A stretch of DNA of 50,675 nt, taken from the NCBI RefSeq assembly GCF_002086635.1, contig NZ_MVHD01000044.1, forward strand, positions 1-50,675, read 5' to 3'. Shown here piece by piece: positions 24,818-32,467 of the stretch. Both the position numbers and the translations under genes were made by a program. The number at the start of each line of letters is the position of its first letter. Position 1 is the first letter of the stretch. Source of the stretch: Mycobacterium alsense (lineage in GTDB: Bacteria > Actinomycetota > Actinomycetes > Mycobacteriales > Mycobacteriaceae). The notes beneath the pieces are model-generated. The model was not told the DNA's origin and did not search any database. It saw nothing but the letters and a program-made list of their open reading frames with translations.

Positions 24818-26010
24818 GCCGCGCGCCGCGCACACAGGCCGGCCATGTCCATCAGCGCGGTCGTCAGCCGATCGTCAAGGGCGCTGCAGTCCAAGGCCTT
24901 TCGCGCCGTCTCGACCCGATCGGCGATCAGCTCCTCGATCCGTCGCAAGGCGCCGGTGGCGAGGATAAGGTTGCGCCAGTGGTCCAGCGCGGAATCGTCG
25001 AGCCGGTCGGCGGTGATCAGTTCGTGGAATTGCCGACGGGTCGAGGCGTCGGCCAGTTCGTGGGCCGCCACCACGACGCTGGTGGCCTTCCGTTCGCTCA
25101 GGTCATTGGCGGGCTTGCCGGTCGCGTCGGGCGATCCGAAGATGCCGAGGATGTCGTCGCGAAGCTGGAACGCCTCGCCGACCGCGGACCCGTAGGTGCC
25201 GAGCGCCGACAGCACCCGCTCGTCGCAGCCGGCCATCGCGGCCCCGATCTCCAGGGGCCGGCGCACCGTATAGTTTCCCGACTTCAACCGGGCCACCTCG
25301 AGCACCGCCTCCAGTGTGGGGAAGTCGCGCACGTCGGTTGCGATGTCGGCGAATTGGCCCACCGCGAGCTCGGTGCGCATGGCGTCGTAGCGCGGCCAGC
25401 CCCTGGCGAGCTGGAGGCGCCGCAGCCCGCTGTCGCGCAGCATCTGCTCGGCCCAGACCAGGCACAGGTCGCCCAGCAGGATGGCGGCCGATTCGCCGAA
25501 CCGCCGCGACGATCCCGACAGCCCGCGCCGCCGATGCCAGGCCGCCAACTGGACGTGCGCCGCGGGCCGGCCTCGCCTGGCCGCCGACTCGTCCATCACG
25601 TCGTCCTGCAGCAGCGCGAACGCGTGCAGCAGCTCGAGGCTGGCGGTCGCCGACACGGCGGCATCACTGGGCGGTGCCCCGCACAGCCAACCGAGGTACA
25701 TGAAGGTGGACCGCAGGCACTTGCCGCCGCCGACGAAACCCATCAGGACGTCGCCCGCGACGTCGACGCCGCAGGCGCCCAGCTCGCCGGCGCACCGGGC
25801 GGCGACGAACTCGGCGACCTTGGCCAGCACCGCGCGTCGCAGCGACGTGCGCCAGCCCTCCAGGTGGTCCGGGTCCGGGGGCGGACCGGCGGGCGCGGCC
25901 TGGGCGGGGCGCACCCCGGGAAACGCGCGCACGGCTCCCACCGAAGCCTCCCTCGCGTGGTCGGTCTGTCGCCGGCCCGAATGGCGCCGGCCCGAATGGC
26001 TCAGGCTCAC
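24814..26010 (-). CDS. crtE: Geranylgeranyl diphosphate synthase
   Basis: Elongates DMAPP/FPP with IPP to GGPP, the substrate of CrtB. From GTG 26010 it is 398 aa. The first aspartate-rich motif is DDVMD (126-130), in the canonical position after GGGKCLRSTF (the GGKxxRP region, here with S for P). The second region reads QLRDDILGIFG. LKSGNYT and KATSVVVAAHEL are also family-typical. The first 45 residues are a basic, proline-rich extension with no match to the fold. GTG 26010 is supported by GGAGGGGG at 26019-26026; another GTG at 26049 is in frame but has no such site. It is the first gene of the minus-strand carotenoid operon. Confidence 0.95.
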   Translation of the reverse strand: MSLSHSGRRHSGRRQTDHAREASVGAVRAFPGVRPAQAAPAGPPPDPDHLEGWRTSLRRAVLAKVAEFVAARCAGELGACGVDVAGDVLMGFVGGGKCLRSTFMYLGWLCGAPPSDAAVSATASLELLHAFALLQDDVMDESAARRGRPAAHVQLAAWHRRRGLSGSSRRFGESAAILLGDLCLVWAEQMLRDSGLRRLQLARGWPRYDAMRTELAVGQFADIATDVRDFPTLEAVLEVARLKSGNYTVRRPLEIGAAMAGCDERVLSALGTYGSAVGEAFQLRDDILGIFGSPDATGKPANDLSERKATSVVVAAHELADASTRRQFHELITADRLDDSALDHWRNLILATGALRRIEELIADRVETARKALDCSALDDRLTTALMDMAGLCARRAA

Positions 26011-26018
26011 GCCTTGTA

Positions 26019-26026
26019 CCCCCTCC
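26019..26026 (-). promoter_or_regulatory. Ribosome binding site deciding the crtE start
   Basis: On the minus strand GGAGGGGG stands 8 bp before GTG 26010, which favours that codon over the in-frame GTG at 26049. Confidence 0.7.
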
Positions 26027-26087
26027 GCGAGAAGACAAACACCCCGCACGGCGGACGTGCCCGCACGGGCCCCGCGGTAGATGTGAG

Positions 26088-26122
26088 TTCAGTTCAATAA
26101 CTGAAATATTAATATACTGAAT
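26088..26122. promoter_or_regulatory. AT-rich palindromic operator/promoter upstream of crtE
   Basis: TTCAGTTCAATAACTGAA (26088-26105) is a perfect 7-4-7 inverted repeat. It is followed at once by the palindrome ATATTAATAT (26106-26115) and a third half-site ACTGAAT (26116-26122), so ACTGAA repeats with a 16 bp step. In GC-rich DNA such a 35 bp stretch stands out. It lies about 80-110 bp upstream of the crtE start, a position for a promoter with overlapping operator, and TATTAAT/TATATT could serve as a minus-strand -10. MarR proteins bind palindromes of this size; the MarR at 17420-17944 is the likely binder (inference). Confidence 0.65.
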
Positions 26123-26214
26123 GAATGGTGGAATCGCCAGTGGGGTTTGGCACGGCGACGGGGCCCGGGCCGCGGTGGGTGCCGAAAAGGCCGGTCGCCC
26201 ACGGTGTTAGGACC

Positions 26215-26697
26215 CTACGAAGGAATGGCCTCGCGTCCGTCCTGTCGCCGCCGCACCGCTTCGGAGAACACCCCGCGACGCGCGCGCAAAGCGTCCTCGA
26301 TGAGCTGCAGGGCTTCGGCCACCGACCCGACCACCGGCAAGCCGTGATCTTTGACGATGCGCAGCAACGGGCGAACCGCGGGGCCGGCGACCACGCTGCA
26401 ATGCACCCGTGCGTGGTGGTGCTCGCGGTTGAGGACGAGCAGCGCCCGGAATCCGTCGATGCTCAAGAAGTCCAGGTGACTCAGGTCGAGGATCAACGGG
26501 GTTCTCAGGCGGGCAAAACGGCGGATCGCCTGGGCGAGGCGGTTGGCGTTCGACGCGTCGATTTCGCCCTCGACACGCAGGACCGTGCCCAGGGTGGGGG
26601 CAAAAACGTAGAGCCGCGCGCCGTTGCAGTCGGCCATGTAGCGGCAGCGGGCGGATTGGGATTGACCCGGGGGAGCCAAAAAGTGGTGAGCTGTCAT
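26215..26697 (-). CDS. STAS-domain protein (anti-anti-sigma factor type)
   Basis: A 160 aa protein with one STAS domain at about residues 35-145: VLRVEGEIDASNANRLAQAI, then LILDLSHLDFLSIDGFRALL, where S79 occupies the position phosphorylated in SpoIIAA-like anti-sigma antagonists. Such proteins free a sigma factor by binding its anti-sigma partner; no anti-sigma or sigma gene is adjacent. SigF controls pigment in M. smegmatis, so a link to the carotenoid operon is possible but unproven. The start is uncertain: ATG 26697 is used, while GTG 26739 would add 14 residues and ATG 26637 would remove 20. It points toward the crtE promoter region, same strand, 205 bp from the crtE start. Confidence 0.85.
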   Translation of the reverse strand: MTAHHFLAPPGQSQSARCRYMADCNGARLYVFAPTLGTVLRVEGEIDASNANRLAQAIRRFARLRTPLILDLSHLDFLSIDGFRALLVLNREHHHARVHCSVVAGPAVRPLLRIVKDHGLPVVGSVAEALQLIEDALRARRGVFSEAVRRRQDGREAIPS

Positions 26698-26966
26698 GTC
26701 GTGCGCCGATCGATCTGGTGAGGGGAGCGGGGGGTGCACCGCGCATCGCGCTCCGAGACTGCAGCTGTGAGCTCAACCTCATACGAGCCTAGCCCCGAAG
26801 CCCTTTGGTGGCGCCGCCCCGAAGCGACGCGGGCGCGAAGTCTTCGTTATCTGGCCCCGCGACCGGCGCCGGCGGTTCGCTTTTCGTGCCGACGTTTGAG
26901 GCCGTCGGCAGCGGGTACGCGACCGCCGCTCTTACCCTTGTCGATTTCGGTGGGCGGTGTGGCCCA

Positions 26967-27680
26967 ATGGAAACGATCGGTGGCCGCGGCTGCCGTGCGG
27001 CGACCGCCGCCGCGCTCGCGGTGGTCTGGTTGGGAGCCTGTATCCCGGCCGATGCCGACAGCGGACCGACCGTCTTCCCCGGCATGCGGATTCGTCAGGG
27101 CGACACCGACTGCATGGTGGGGTTCGTCGAAACCCGGTTGCGGGTCGCGCTCACGACGGGCCAGTGCGACGGCGGTTCGCTGGTGACCGACGGGGACAGT
27201 CATCCGGTGGGTGCGGTGGTGCTCGTCCGGCGTCAGACGGCGGACGATGCGGTGGATGTCGCCATTCTGCCGGTCGAGTACGAGGTCATCGCCCTCGCGC
27301 CCGGTGTCGCCGCCACGGACCTGTTGCCCACCGGGCGCCATCTGCACGAGGCGCCGGCTTTGCGTGTGCGACAGGGCCTTCCGGTGTGCCAACTGCGCGT
27401 GTCGGCCGGCCAACGGTGCGGCAAGGCGGGGCCCGTCAGCAATGCGCGGTTCGCCATCGCGGACATGACCGTCGACAACCGCGACTTCGGCGGTCCCGTG
27501 TACGTCCTGACCGACGACGACGCCGCGATGGTGGGTTTGTTCGAGGGCATGTGGGGATCGGCGCCGTCGCTGGAGTCATGGCAGTCGGTCATGCGGCAGC
27601 TCTACCTCGACAGCCGCGCGCGCGACGGGCCGCAACCGCCTTCGGAGGTGCGCATGGCCGGCATGGTCAGGCGCCGGTAA
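26967..27680 (+). CDS. Secreted trypsin-fold protein with a degenerate catalytic triad (Rv1815-like)
   Basis: A 237 aa exported protein. A signal sequence (about 1-30, with WLGACIPADADS possibly forming a lipobox or cleavage site) precedes a chymotrypsin-like fold. FPGMRIRQGDTDCMVGF, the bound YEVIALAPGVAATDLLPTG segment and the GGPVYVL end closely resemble remembered Rv1815, a serine protease-like protein. The catalytic positions are altered: the His of TAGHC is Q66 (TTGQC), the Ser of GDSGGPVY is F174 (RDFGGPVY), and only an Asp in DVAIL (D97) remains. So it keeps the fold and cysteines but should be inactive. ATG 26967 gives the signal peptide directly. No operon partner apart from the following plus-strand gene. 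Confidence 0.8.
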   Translation: METIGGRGCRAATAAALAVVWLGACIPADADSGPTVFPGMRIRQGDTDCMVGFVETRLRVALTTGQCDGGSLVTDGDSHPVGAVVLVRRQTADDAVDVAILPVEYEVIALAPGVAATDLLPTGRHLHEAPALRVRQGLPVCQLRVSAGQRCGKAGPVSNARFAIADMTVDNRDFGGPVYVLTDDDAAMVGLFEGMWGSAPSLESWQSVMRQLYLDSRARDGPQPPSEVRMAGMVRRR

Positions 27681-27745
27681 CCGTCGGCGACGCAATCCGT
27701 TTCGCGCTCGGGTTTCCCCGGCGGCGGAAGGGGAACCCTGCGCCG

Positions 27746-28429
27746 GTGAATGTTTCCGGACTTTTCGACGTTGCGGCCAAGCCCTTCCAGTGGGGGGCTG
27801 CGCTGCGGGGGCGCCGTTTTTTCCATCCGGTCGGCGTGCTGGCGCAGGGCTTTGTCGAACGCGTCGCCCCGCCGGACGACGGGCTGCCCCTCCCGTCGTC
27901 GGACGTCGTCGCCCGGGTCTCCAAGGCCGTGGGGACGCCGGGGGCGCTGCCCGACTTCGTCGGACTGGCGATCCGCGTCCCACCGCGGCCGCCGGCGGCG
28001 ACACCGTGGGACATCCTGCTCGTCTCGGCGGGCTCGGGGGTGCTGGCCCGAGCCGCCGCGCTGCGACCGACCACCTCGTGGAACGGGCAGACGCTGACCA
28101 GCCTCATGCCCTTCCGCTACCACGGTGGCGTCTGGTGGCTGCGGGCCCGCAGCGCCGCGAACGTCGACGGCTTCGGCCTGTCACTGGACACCGTCCGCCA
28201 CGCGATCGACGGCGGCGGCATGGAGTTCGCGATCGACCAGGCCCGGGGCAGGTCGGATTTCACGCCGCTGGCCCGGGTGAGGCTGACCGGCGTGCTCGAT
28301 CCCGACCCGGACGTGTCGTTCGACCCGGTCGCCAACATCGCGCCGGGGGTCAGCCTTTCGCCGCAGTGGCTCGCCGAGCTGCGGGGCCGCGCCTACCGGC
28401 GCAGCCGCGACGGCCGTGGCGCGGAGTGA
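27746..28429 (+). CDS. Conserved mycobacterial protein of unknown function (often labelled phosphodiesterase)
   Basis: A 227 aa protein starting at GTG 27746. Conserved-looking blocks are RGRRFFHPVGVLAQGF, VVARVSKAVGTPGALPDF, GLAIRVP, PWDILLVSAGSG and SLMPFRYHGGVWWLRARS. The order HPxGVLAxG ... VRVSKxVGxPG ... GLAxRV recalls the beta-barrel entrance of haem catalases, but the catalytic His-Asn and proximal Tyr are not seen, so I do not call it a catalase. Related mycobacterial proteins are, to my memory, annotated phosphodiesterase without proof. It follows the protease-like gene by 65 bp and converges on the MGLP glucosyltransferase, 14 bp away. Confidence 0.7.
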   Translation: MNVSGLFDVAAKPFQWGAALRGRRFFHPVGVLAQGFVERVAPPDDGLPLPSSDVVARVSKAVGTPGALPDFVGLAIRVPPRPPAATPWDILLVSAGSGVLARAAALRPTTSWNGQTLTSLMPFRYHGGVWWLRARSAANVDGFGLSLDTVRHAIDGGGMEFAIDQARGRSDFTPLARVRLTGVLDPDPDVSFDPVANIAPGVSLSPQWLAELRGRAYRRSRDGRGAE

Positions 28430-28443
28430 TCGTGTGCGCCCGG

Positions 28444-29667
28444 TCAGCGGTCCGGCAGCGCGTGCTCGACGATGGGTAGCCGGGGCCGCGGCTGGCGCTC
28501 GCCGCGCTTGGCCGCCAGGTAGACCTGCGCGGTCTCGGCGGCCACGGTGTGCCAGTCGAAGTCGGAGGTGAGCCGTTCGCGGGCGGCGCGGGCGCGCCGT
28601 TGCGCGGCGTCCGGATCGTCGAGCACGCTGCGCACCGCTTTGGCGAGCCCCGCCACGTCGCGGGGCGGGCACGAGACGCCGGTGTGCCCGTCGATGACCG
28701 CCTCGCCCAGCCCGCCGATGTTGGAGGTCACCAGCGGAGTGCCGGCCGCGGCGGCCTCCAGAGCGGCGAGCCCGAACGGCTCGTAGTGGCTGGGCAGCAC
28801 CGCGGCGTCGGCGCGGTGCAGCACCACGAGCAGCTGGGTGTGGTCGAGATGCCCGGCGAACCGAATCGCCTTGAGCACCCGGTGTTTACGGGCCTGCTGG
28901 ACTAGCCAGTCGAGCTGGGTGCCCTCCCCGGCGATGGTCAGGGTGGTGCCCGGGTGGGTGCGCCGGATGCGCGGCAGCGCCGCGATGACGTCGTGCACAC
29001 CCTTCTCGTACTCGAGGCGCCCGAGGTAGAGCAGCTCGGCGGGACCGGTGCGTGGCCGGCGGGCCGCGAACGGCCAGCGGGCGGCGTCGATGCCGTTGCG
29101 GATCACGGTGGTTTCGGCCAGGCCGGGGCCGAACAGCTCGGTGATCTCGTCGGCCATCGACGCCGAACAGGTGATCAGCGAGTCGGATTCGCGCACCAGC
29201 CACGACTCGACGGCGTGCACCTGACGGCTGACCGCCCCGCTGACCCAGCCGGAATGCCGGCCGGCCTCGGTCGCGTGGATCGTGGAAACCATTGGCACGT
29301 CATAGAACTGGGCGAGGGCGATGGCCGGGTGGGCCACCAGCCAGTCGTGGGCGTGCACCACGTCGGGGGTGAAATCCAGCGCCAGCCCGGCGCGGATCAT
29401 CGCGTGGCCCATCGCCAGGGTCCAGGCCATCATGTCGTTGCTGAAGGTGAATTCGTGCGGATCCTGTGCGGCCGCGACCACCCGCACGCCCTCGCTGAAC
29501 TCGTCCGACGACGGGTGCGTGCTGGGGTCGGTGCCCGACGGGCGGCGCGACAGGACGACGACCTCGTGGCCGGCGGCGGCCAACGCGGTCGACAGGTGAT
29601 GCACGTGCCGGCCCAGCCCGCCGATGACCACCGGCGGGTACTCCCACGACACCATAAGGACTTTCAC
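28444..29667 (-). CDS. GT4 alpha-1,4-glucosyltransferase of MGLP synthesis (Rv3032-like)
   Basis: Elongates the alpha-1,4-linked glucose chain of 6-O-methylglucose lipopolysaccharides, cytoplasmic polymers that bind fatty acyl-CoA. At 407 aa it has the GT-B fold: VSWEYPPVVIGGLGRH at the N-terminus with the GGLGRH loop, DVVHAHDWLVAHPA, NGIDAARWPF, LLYLGRLEYEKGV, and the EX7E nucleotide-sugar motif in HYEPFGLAALEA. Sequence is very close to remembered Rv3032. GTG 29667 starts exactly at the conserved KVLMVSWEYPP; an upstream ATG at 29718 is less likely. The orientation relative to Rv3031-Rv3030 is the same as in M. tuberculosis, where it lies in the same cluster. Confidence 0.94.
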   Translation of the reverse strand: MKVLMVSWEYPPVVIGGLGRHVHHLSTALAAAGHEVVVLSRRPSGTDPSTHPSSDEFSEGVRVVAAAQDPHEFTFSNDMMAWTLAMGHAMIRAGLALDFTPDVVHAHDWLVAHPAIALAQFYDVPMVSTIHATEAGRHSGWVSGAVSRQVHAVESWLVRESDSLITCSASMADEITELFGPGLAETTVIRNGIDAARWPFAARRPRTGPAELLYLGRLEYEKGVHDVIAALPRIRRTHPGTTLTIAGEGTQLDWLVQQARKHRVLKAIRFAGHLDHTQLLVVLHRADAAVLPSHYEPFGLAALEAAAAGTPLVTSNIGGLGEAVIDGHTGVSCPPRDVAGLAKAVRSVLDDPDAAQRRARAARERLTSDFDWHTVAAETAQVYLAAKRGERQPRPRLPIVEHALPDR

Positions 29668-29779
29668 CCGCGTACCCCCGGCGGTGTTCGCCCGGCCGTG
29701 CCCGGCCACCGTCCCCAAAATGCCAGCCGCGCCGGCGTGTCACAATGCAGACACTCGCGCTGGCGGGGAACGGCGGAAG

Positions 29780-31375
29780 TCACCGGGGCAGCCTACGCGC
29801 ATCCAGGGCGCCGAACAGGCCGTCGGCCCGGTTCCACCCGTCGGCCAGGCGCTGCGCGGCGTCGCGCCGGCCCGAGGCCAGCGCCCCGGCGATCTCGCGG
29901 GTGGCGTGCGCGTGCAGATGGGCCCGGTAGCGGGCGTAGTCGGCGGCGGAGTCCTTGCTCACCATGAACGGCCAGTCGCTGGAGACGGTGAGCAGCGTCT
30001 CGCGCAGGATCTGGTCGGCGACGTGATCGCGGGGCAGCGGCCCGTCCAGCGACGCCATCTGCGACAGCGCCTTGTCGACCGTGCTCAGCGCCGTGTCGAC
30101 CACCTCGGTGTTGAGCTGGACCAGATCGGCCACCTGCTCGCCGGCCCACACCTGCCAGTCCTTGCCCGACCCCCACGAGCTGGGCGGCAGCGCGACCGGG
30201 TCGCCGACGAACCCGCCGTCGATCGCGTCGCTCAGCGTGCCCACCCGCACCCCGGCGGCGGGCAGGGCGCGCAGCACGCGCGCCAGCCACGTCGGGCCCT
30301 CGTACCACCAGTGGCCGAACAGTTCGGTGTCGAAGGCGGCGACGACGTGCGCGGGCCGCCCGATGCGCTCGGACTCGCTGGTCAGCCGGTCGCGGACGAC
30401 GTCGACGAAGTCGGCGACATGGGCGTCGACCGCGCGGTCGGCGCGACCGGGGTCGTAGGGCGCCTTGGCTTCCGAGGGCACGTGGCGGCCGGTGACGCGG
30501 GCCGGCTTGAGGCCGGTGAGGTGGTCGTAGGTGTGGAAGTCGCGGTAGGCGGCGTGGCCGGGGTAGCCCGATTTCGGCGACCACACCCGGTAGCTGACCT
30601 GCAGGTCGCGCCCGAACGCGACCACGTCGCTGTCGCCGACCGGCCGGCCCAGGGCCGTGTCGCCGTGCAGCGACGGGCCGTCGACCATGAAGTGCGTGAC
30701 GCCCGCGGCGGCGTAGTCGGATTCCAGGCCGGGCGCGTAGGCGCACTCCGGCGCCCAGATCCCGGTCGGCCGGTGTGCCAACCGGTGGTGCGCGTCGGCG
30801 AGGCCCTCACGCAGGGCGAACTCCCGCAGCCGCGGGTTCAGCAGCGGCTGGAACGGGTGGGCCAGCGGGCCGCCCAGCAGCTCCACCGTGCCGGCGTCGA
30901 CCAGGGCGCGCAGCAGCGGGCTGCCGCCGTGCCGCCACAGCGTGGCGAAGTCCTCAAGGGCGGCCTGCGCGTCCGCCTCCTCGCGAATCCCCAAGGCCCG
31001 CAACGCTTCCGGTGTGCACGACTGGTAGTGGGCCGACTTGGACTTCGGGCGCGCGCCGGCCGCCGCGGCGGCCTCGGCGGCGCGCAGCCGCCAGTTGGCC
31101 AGCCAGTGATGCATGCCGTCGAGGCAGTACGGGTCGTCGAGCTGGGCGTTGACCACCGGGGTGACGCCGAGGGTGAGCAGGTGGCGGCGGTCCTCGCCGG
31201 CCAGCGTGCGCAGCACCCGCAGCAGCGGCAGGTAGGCCGCCGCCCACGACTGGTACAGCCATTCCTCGCCGACCGGCCAGCGGCCGTGATGGGCCAGCCA
31301 CGGCAGATGGGTGTGCAGCACCAGGGTGAACAGCCCGGGCACCTGGGCGGGGGATCCCCGCAACGACGGGCTCAC
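29780..31375 (-). CDS. GH57 family glycoside hydrolase / alpha-glucan branching-type enzyme (Rv3031-like)
   Basis: Member of GH57 (with a C-terminal DUF1957-like part), in the locus for 6-O-methylglucose lipopolysaccharides, where a branching role has been proposed. At 531 aa: motif 1 is LHTHLPW (20-26), motif 3 is IWAPECAY with nucleophile E210, and motif 4 is AFDTELFGHWW with acid/base D349. All catalytic residues are present. The GTG at 31375 overlaps the stop of the upstream methyltransferase as GTGA. The reading frame is open much further upstream (past 34200), but that part lies opposite other genes. Confidence 0.93.
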   Translation of the reverse strand: MSPSLRGSPAQVPGLFTLVLHTHLPWLAHHGRWPVGEEWLYQSWAAAYLPLLRVLRTLAGEDRRHLLTLGVTPVVNAQLDDPYCLDGMHHWLANWRLRAAEAAAAAGARPKSKSAHYQSCTPEALRALGIREEADAQAALEDFATLWRHGGSPLLRALVDAGTVELLGGPLAHPFQPLLNPRLREFALREGLADAHHRLAHRPTGIWAPECAYAPGLESDYAAAGVTHFMVDGPSLHGDTALGRPVGDSDVVAFGRDLQVSYRVWSPKSGYPGHAAYRDFHTYDHLTGLKPARVTGRHVPSEAKAPYDPGRADRAVDAHVADFVDVVRDRLTSESERIGRPAHVVAAFDTELFGHWWYEGPTWLARVLRALPAAGVRVGTLSDAIDGGFVGDPVALPPSSWGSGKDWQVWAGEQVADLVQLNTEVVDTALSTVDKALSQMASLDGPLPRDHVADQILRETLLTVSSDWPFMVSKDSAADYARYRAHLHAHATREIAGALASGRRDAAQRLADGWNRADGLFGALDARRLPR

Positions 31376-32184
31376 GGGCGCACCGCGATTGCCACGAGGT
31401 CCAGGCTCTGGTCGATGTCGGTGTCGCGTAGGTCGAAGTCGTCGCAGGTGATGGCGGCGACGTCGGCCACCAGCTCGGGGGGCCACGGCGTGTCGGCCAG
31501 GGCGTGGGCGATCTGCGCGTCGATGATGGACCCGCCGTGGCGGGCGTCCATCTCGCGCAGGCGCGAGCCGTGGAACAGCCCGCGGATCGACACGTCGCCG
31601 AAACCCGCGTCGACGAGCAGATCGGCCAGCTCGTCGGCGTTGAGCTCGCGGGTGTGGAACGGGTTGATAGGGGTGTCGCGGCCCGGGGAGAAGGTGATTC
31701 GATTCGGGGTGGACACCATCAGCAACCCCGACGGGCGCAGCACCCGAGCGCACTCGGCGACGAATTGTGGCTGATCCCACAGGTGCTCGATGACTTGGAA
31801 GTTCACCACAACGTCCACCGACGCGTCGGGCAGCGGCAGCTCGGCGAGGTTGGCCTGCATGACCTCGACCCCGGGGTAGCGCGCGCGGACGTGGGCGACC
31901 GCGGCCGCGTCGTAGTCCACCGCGACGACCCGGCGCGCGACGCCGGAGATCAGGTCGGCGCCATAGCCCTCGCCGCAGCCGGCCTCGAGCACGTCGCGGC
32001 CCGCGCAGCGCGGCGCGAGGAGCTCGTAGACGACCTGATGCCGGCGAAACCAGTAGTTCTCGATGTCCAGGTCCGGGATGGTGCGCTCGCCGGTCAGCAT
32101 CAGCACCGCTGAATCCGCTGGGGAGGCCGCCGGCGGGGTGCCGCCGGGGGCGCGCGGGGGGACGTCGGGCACGTGTGCGCTCAT
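31372..32184 (-). CDS. SAM-dependent methyltransferase (Rv3030-like, MGLP locus)
   Basis: A 270 aa class I methyltransferase. Motif I is VLEAGCGEGYG (65-75), VAVDYDAAAV is motif II, and NFQVIEHLWDQPQF and LLMVSTPNRITFSPGRD are the following family blocks. In M. tuberculosis the orthologue heads Rv3030-Rv3031-Rv3032, a group required for methylglucose lipopolysaccharide, so O-methylation of the glucan or its precursor is the likely role. It begins at ATG 32184, divergent from etfBA with a 283 bp shared promoter region, and is coupled to the GH57 gene. Confidence 0.92.
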   Translation of the reverse strand: MSAHVPDVPPRAPGGTPPAASPADSAVLMLTGERTIPDLDIENYWFRRHQVVYELLAPRCAGRDVLEAGCGEGYGADLISGVARRVVAVDYDAAAVAHVRARYPGVEVMQANLAELPLPDASVDVVVNFQVIEHLWDQPQFVAECARVLRPSGLLMVSTPNRITFSPGRDTPINPFHTRELNADELADLLVDAGFGDVSIRGLFHGSRLREMDARHGGSIIDAQIAHALADTPWPPELVADVAAITCDDFDLRDTDIDQSLDLVAIAVRP

Positions 32185-32369
32185 GGCATAGGCAGGCTAA
32201 CGCGAAGTGTCCGATTCGCGAACCGGGAAGTGGGCACCCCTGTCGGGAGAGCCGGGCGGAACGAAAGAACGTGCCGCCCGGCGACACGCCGTCCGCGATT
32301 GCGGGCGGGGGAGGAGGCGGGCGGTTGTGCCTGCGTGACCCGCTATGGTGTGAGAGCAGACCGCACAAA

Positions 32370-32385
32370 GTTACCCGCCAGTAAC
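32370..32385. promoter_or_regulatory. Inverted repeat GTTAC-N6-GTAAC in the etfBA/Rv3030-like promoter
   Basis: GTTACCCGCCAGTAAC is a perfect 5-6-5 inverted repeat about 83 bp before the etfB ATG and within the divergent promoter region. Its size and arm spacing suit a TetR-type dimer, the kind of regulator that controls beta-oxidation and electron-transfer genes in mycobacteria. Which protein binds is unknown. A good SD (GAGGAGGA, 32448-32455) belongs to etfB. Confidence 0.55.
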
Positions 32386-32467
32386 ACGCTGTGCTGTTAA
32401 GAAGTGCGTGACCGAGGTCCCGCGGTCGACCGCTGCGGGGCCCCTTCGAGGAGGACGAACCAGACTC

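Noticed and set aside
27746..28429. Haem catalase
   Set aside because: Only a loose resemblance of three blocks; catalytic His/Asn and proximal Tyr are not seen and the protein is too short.
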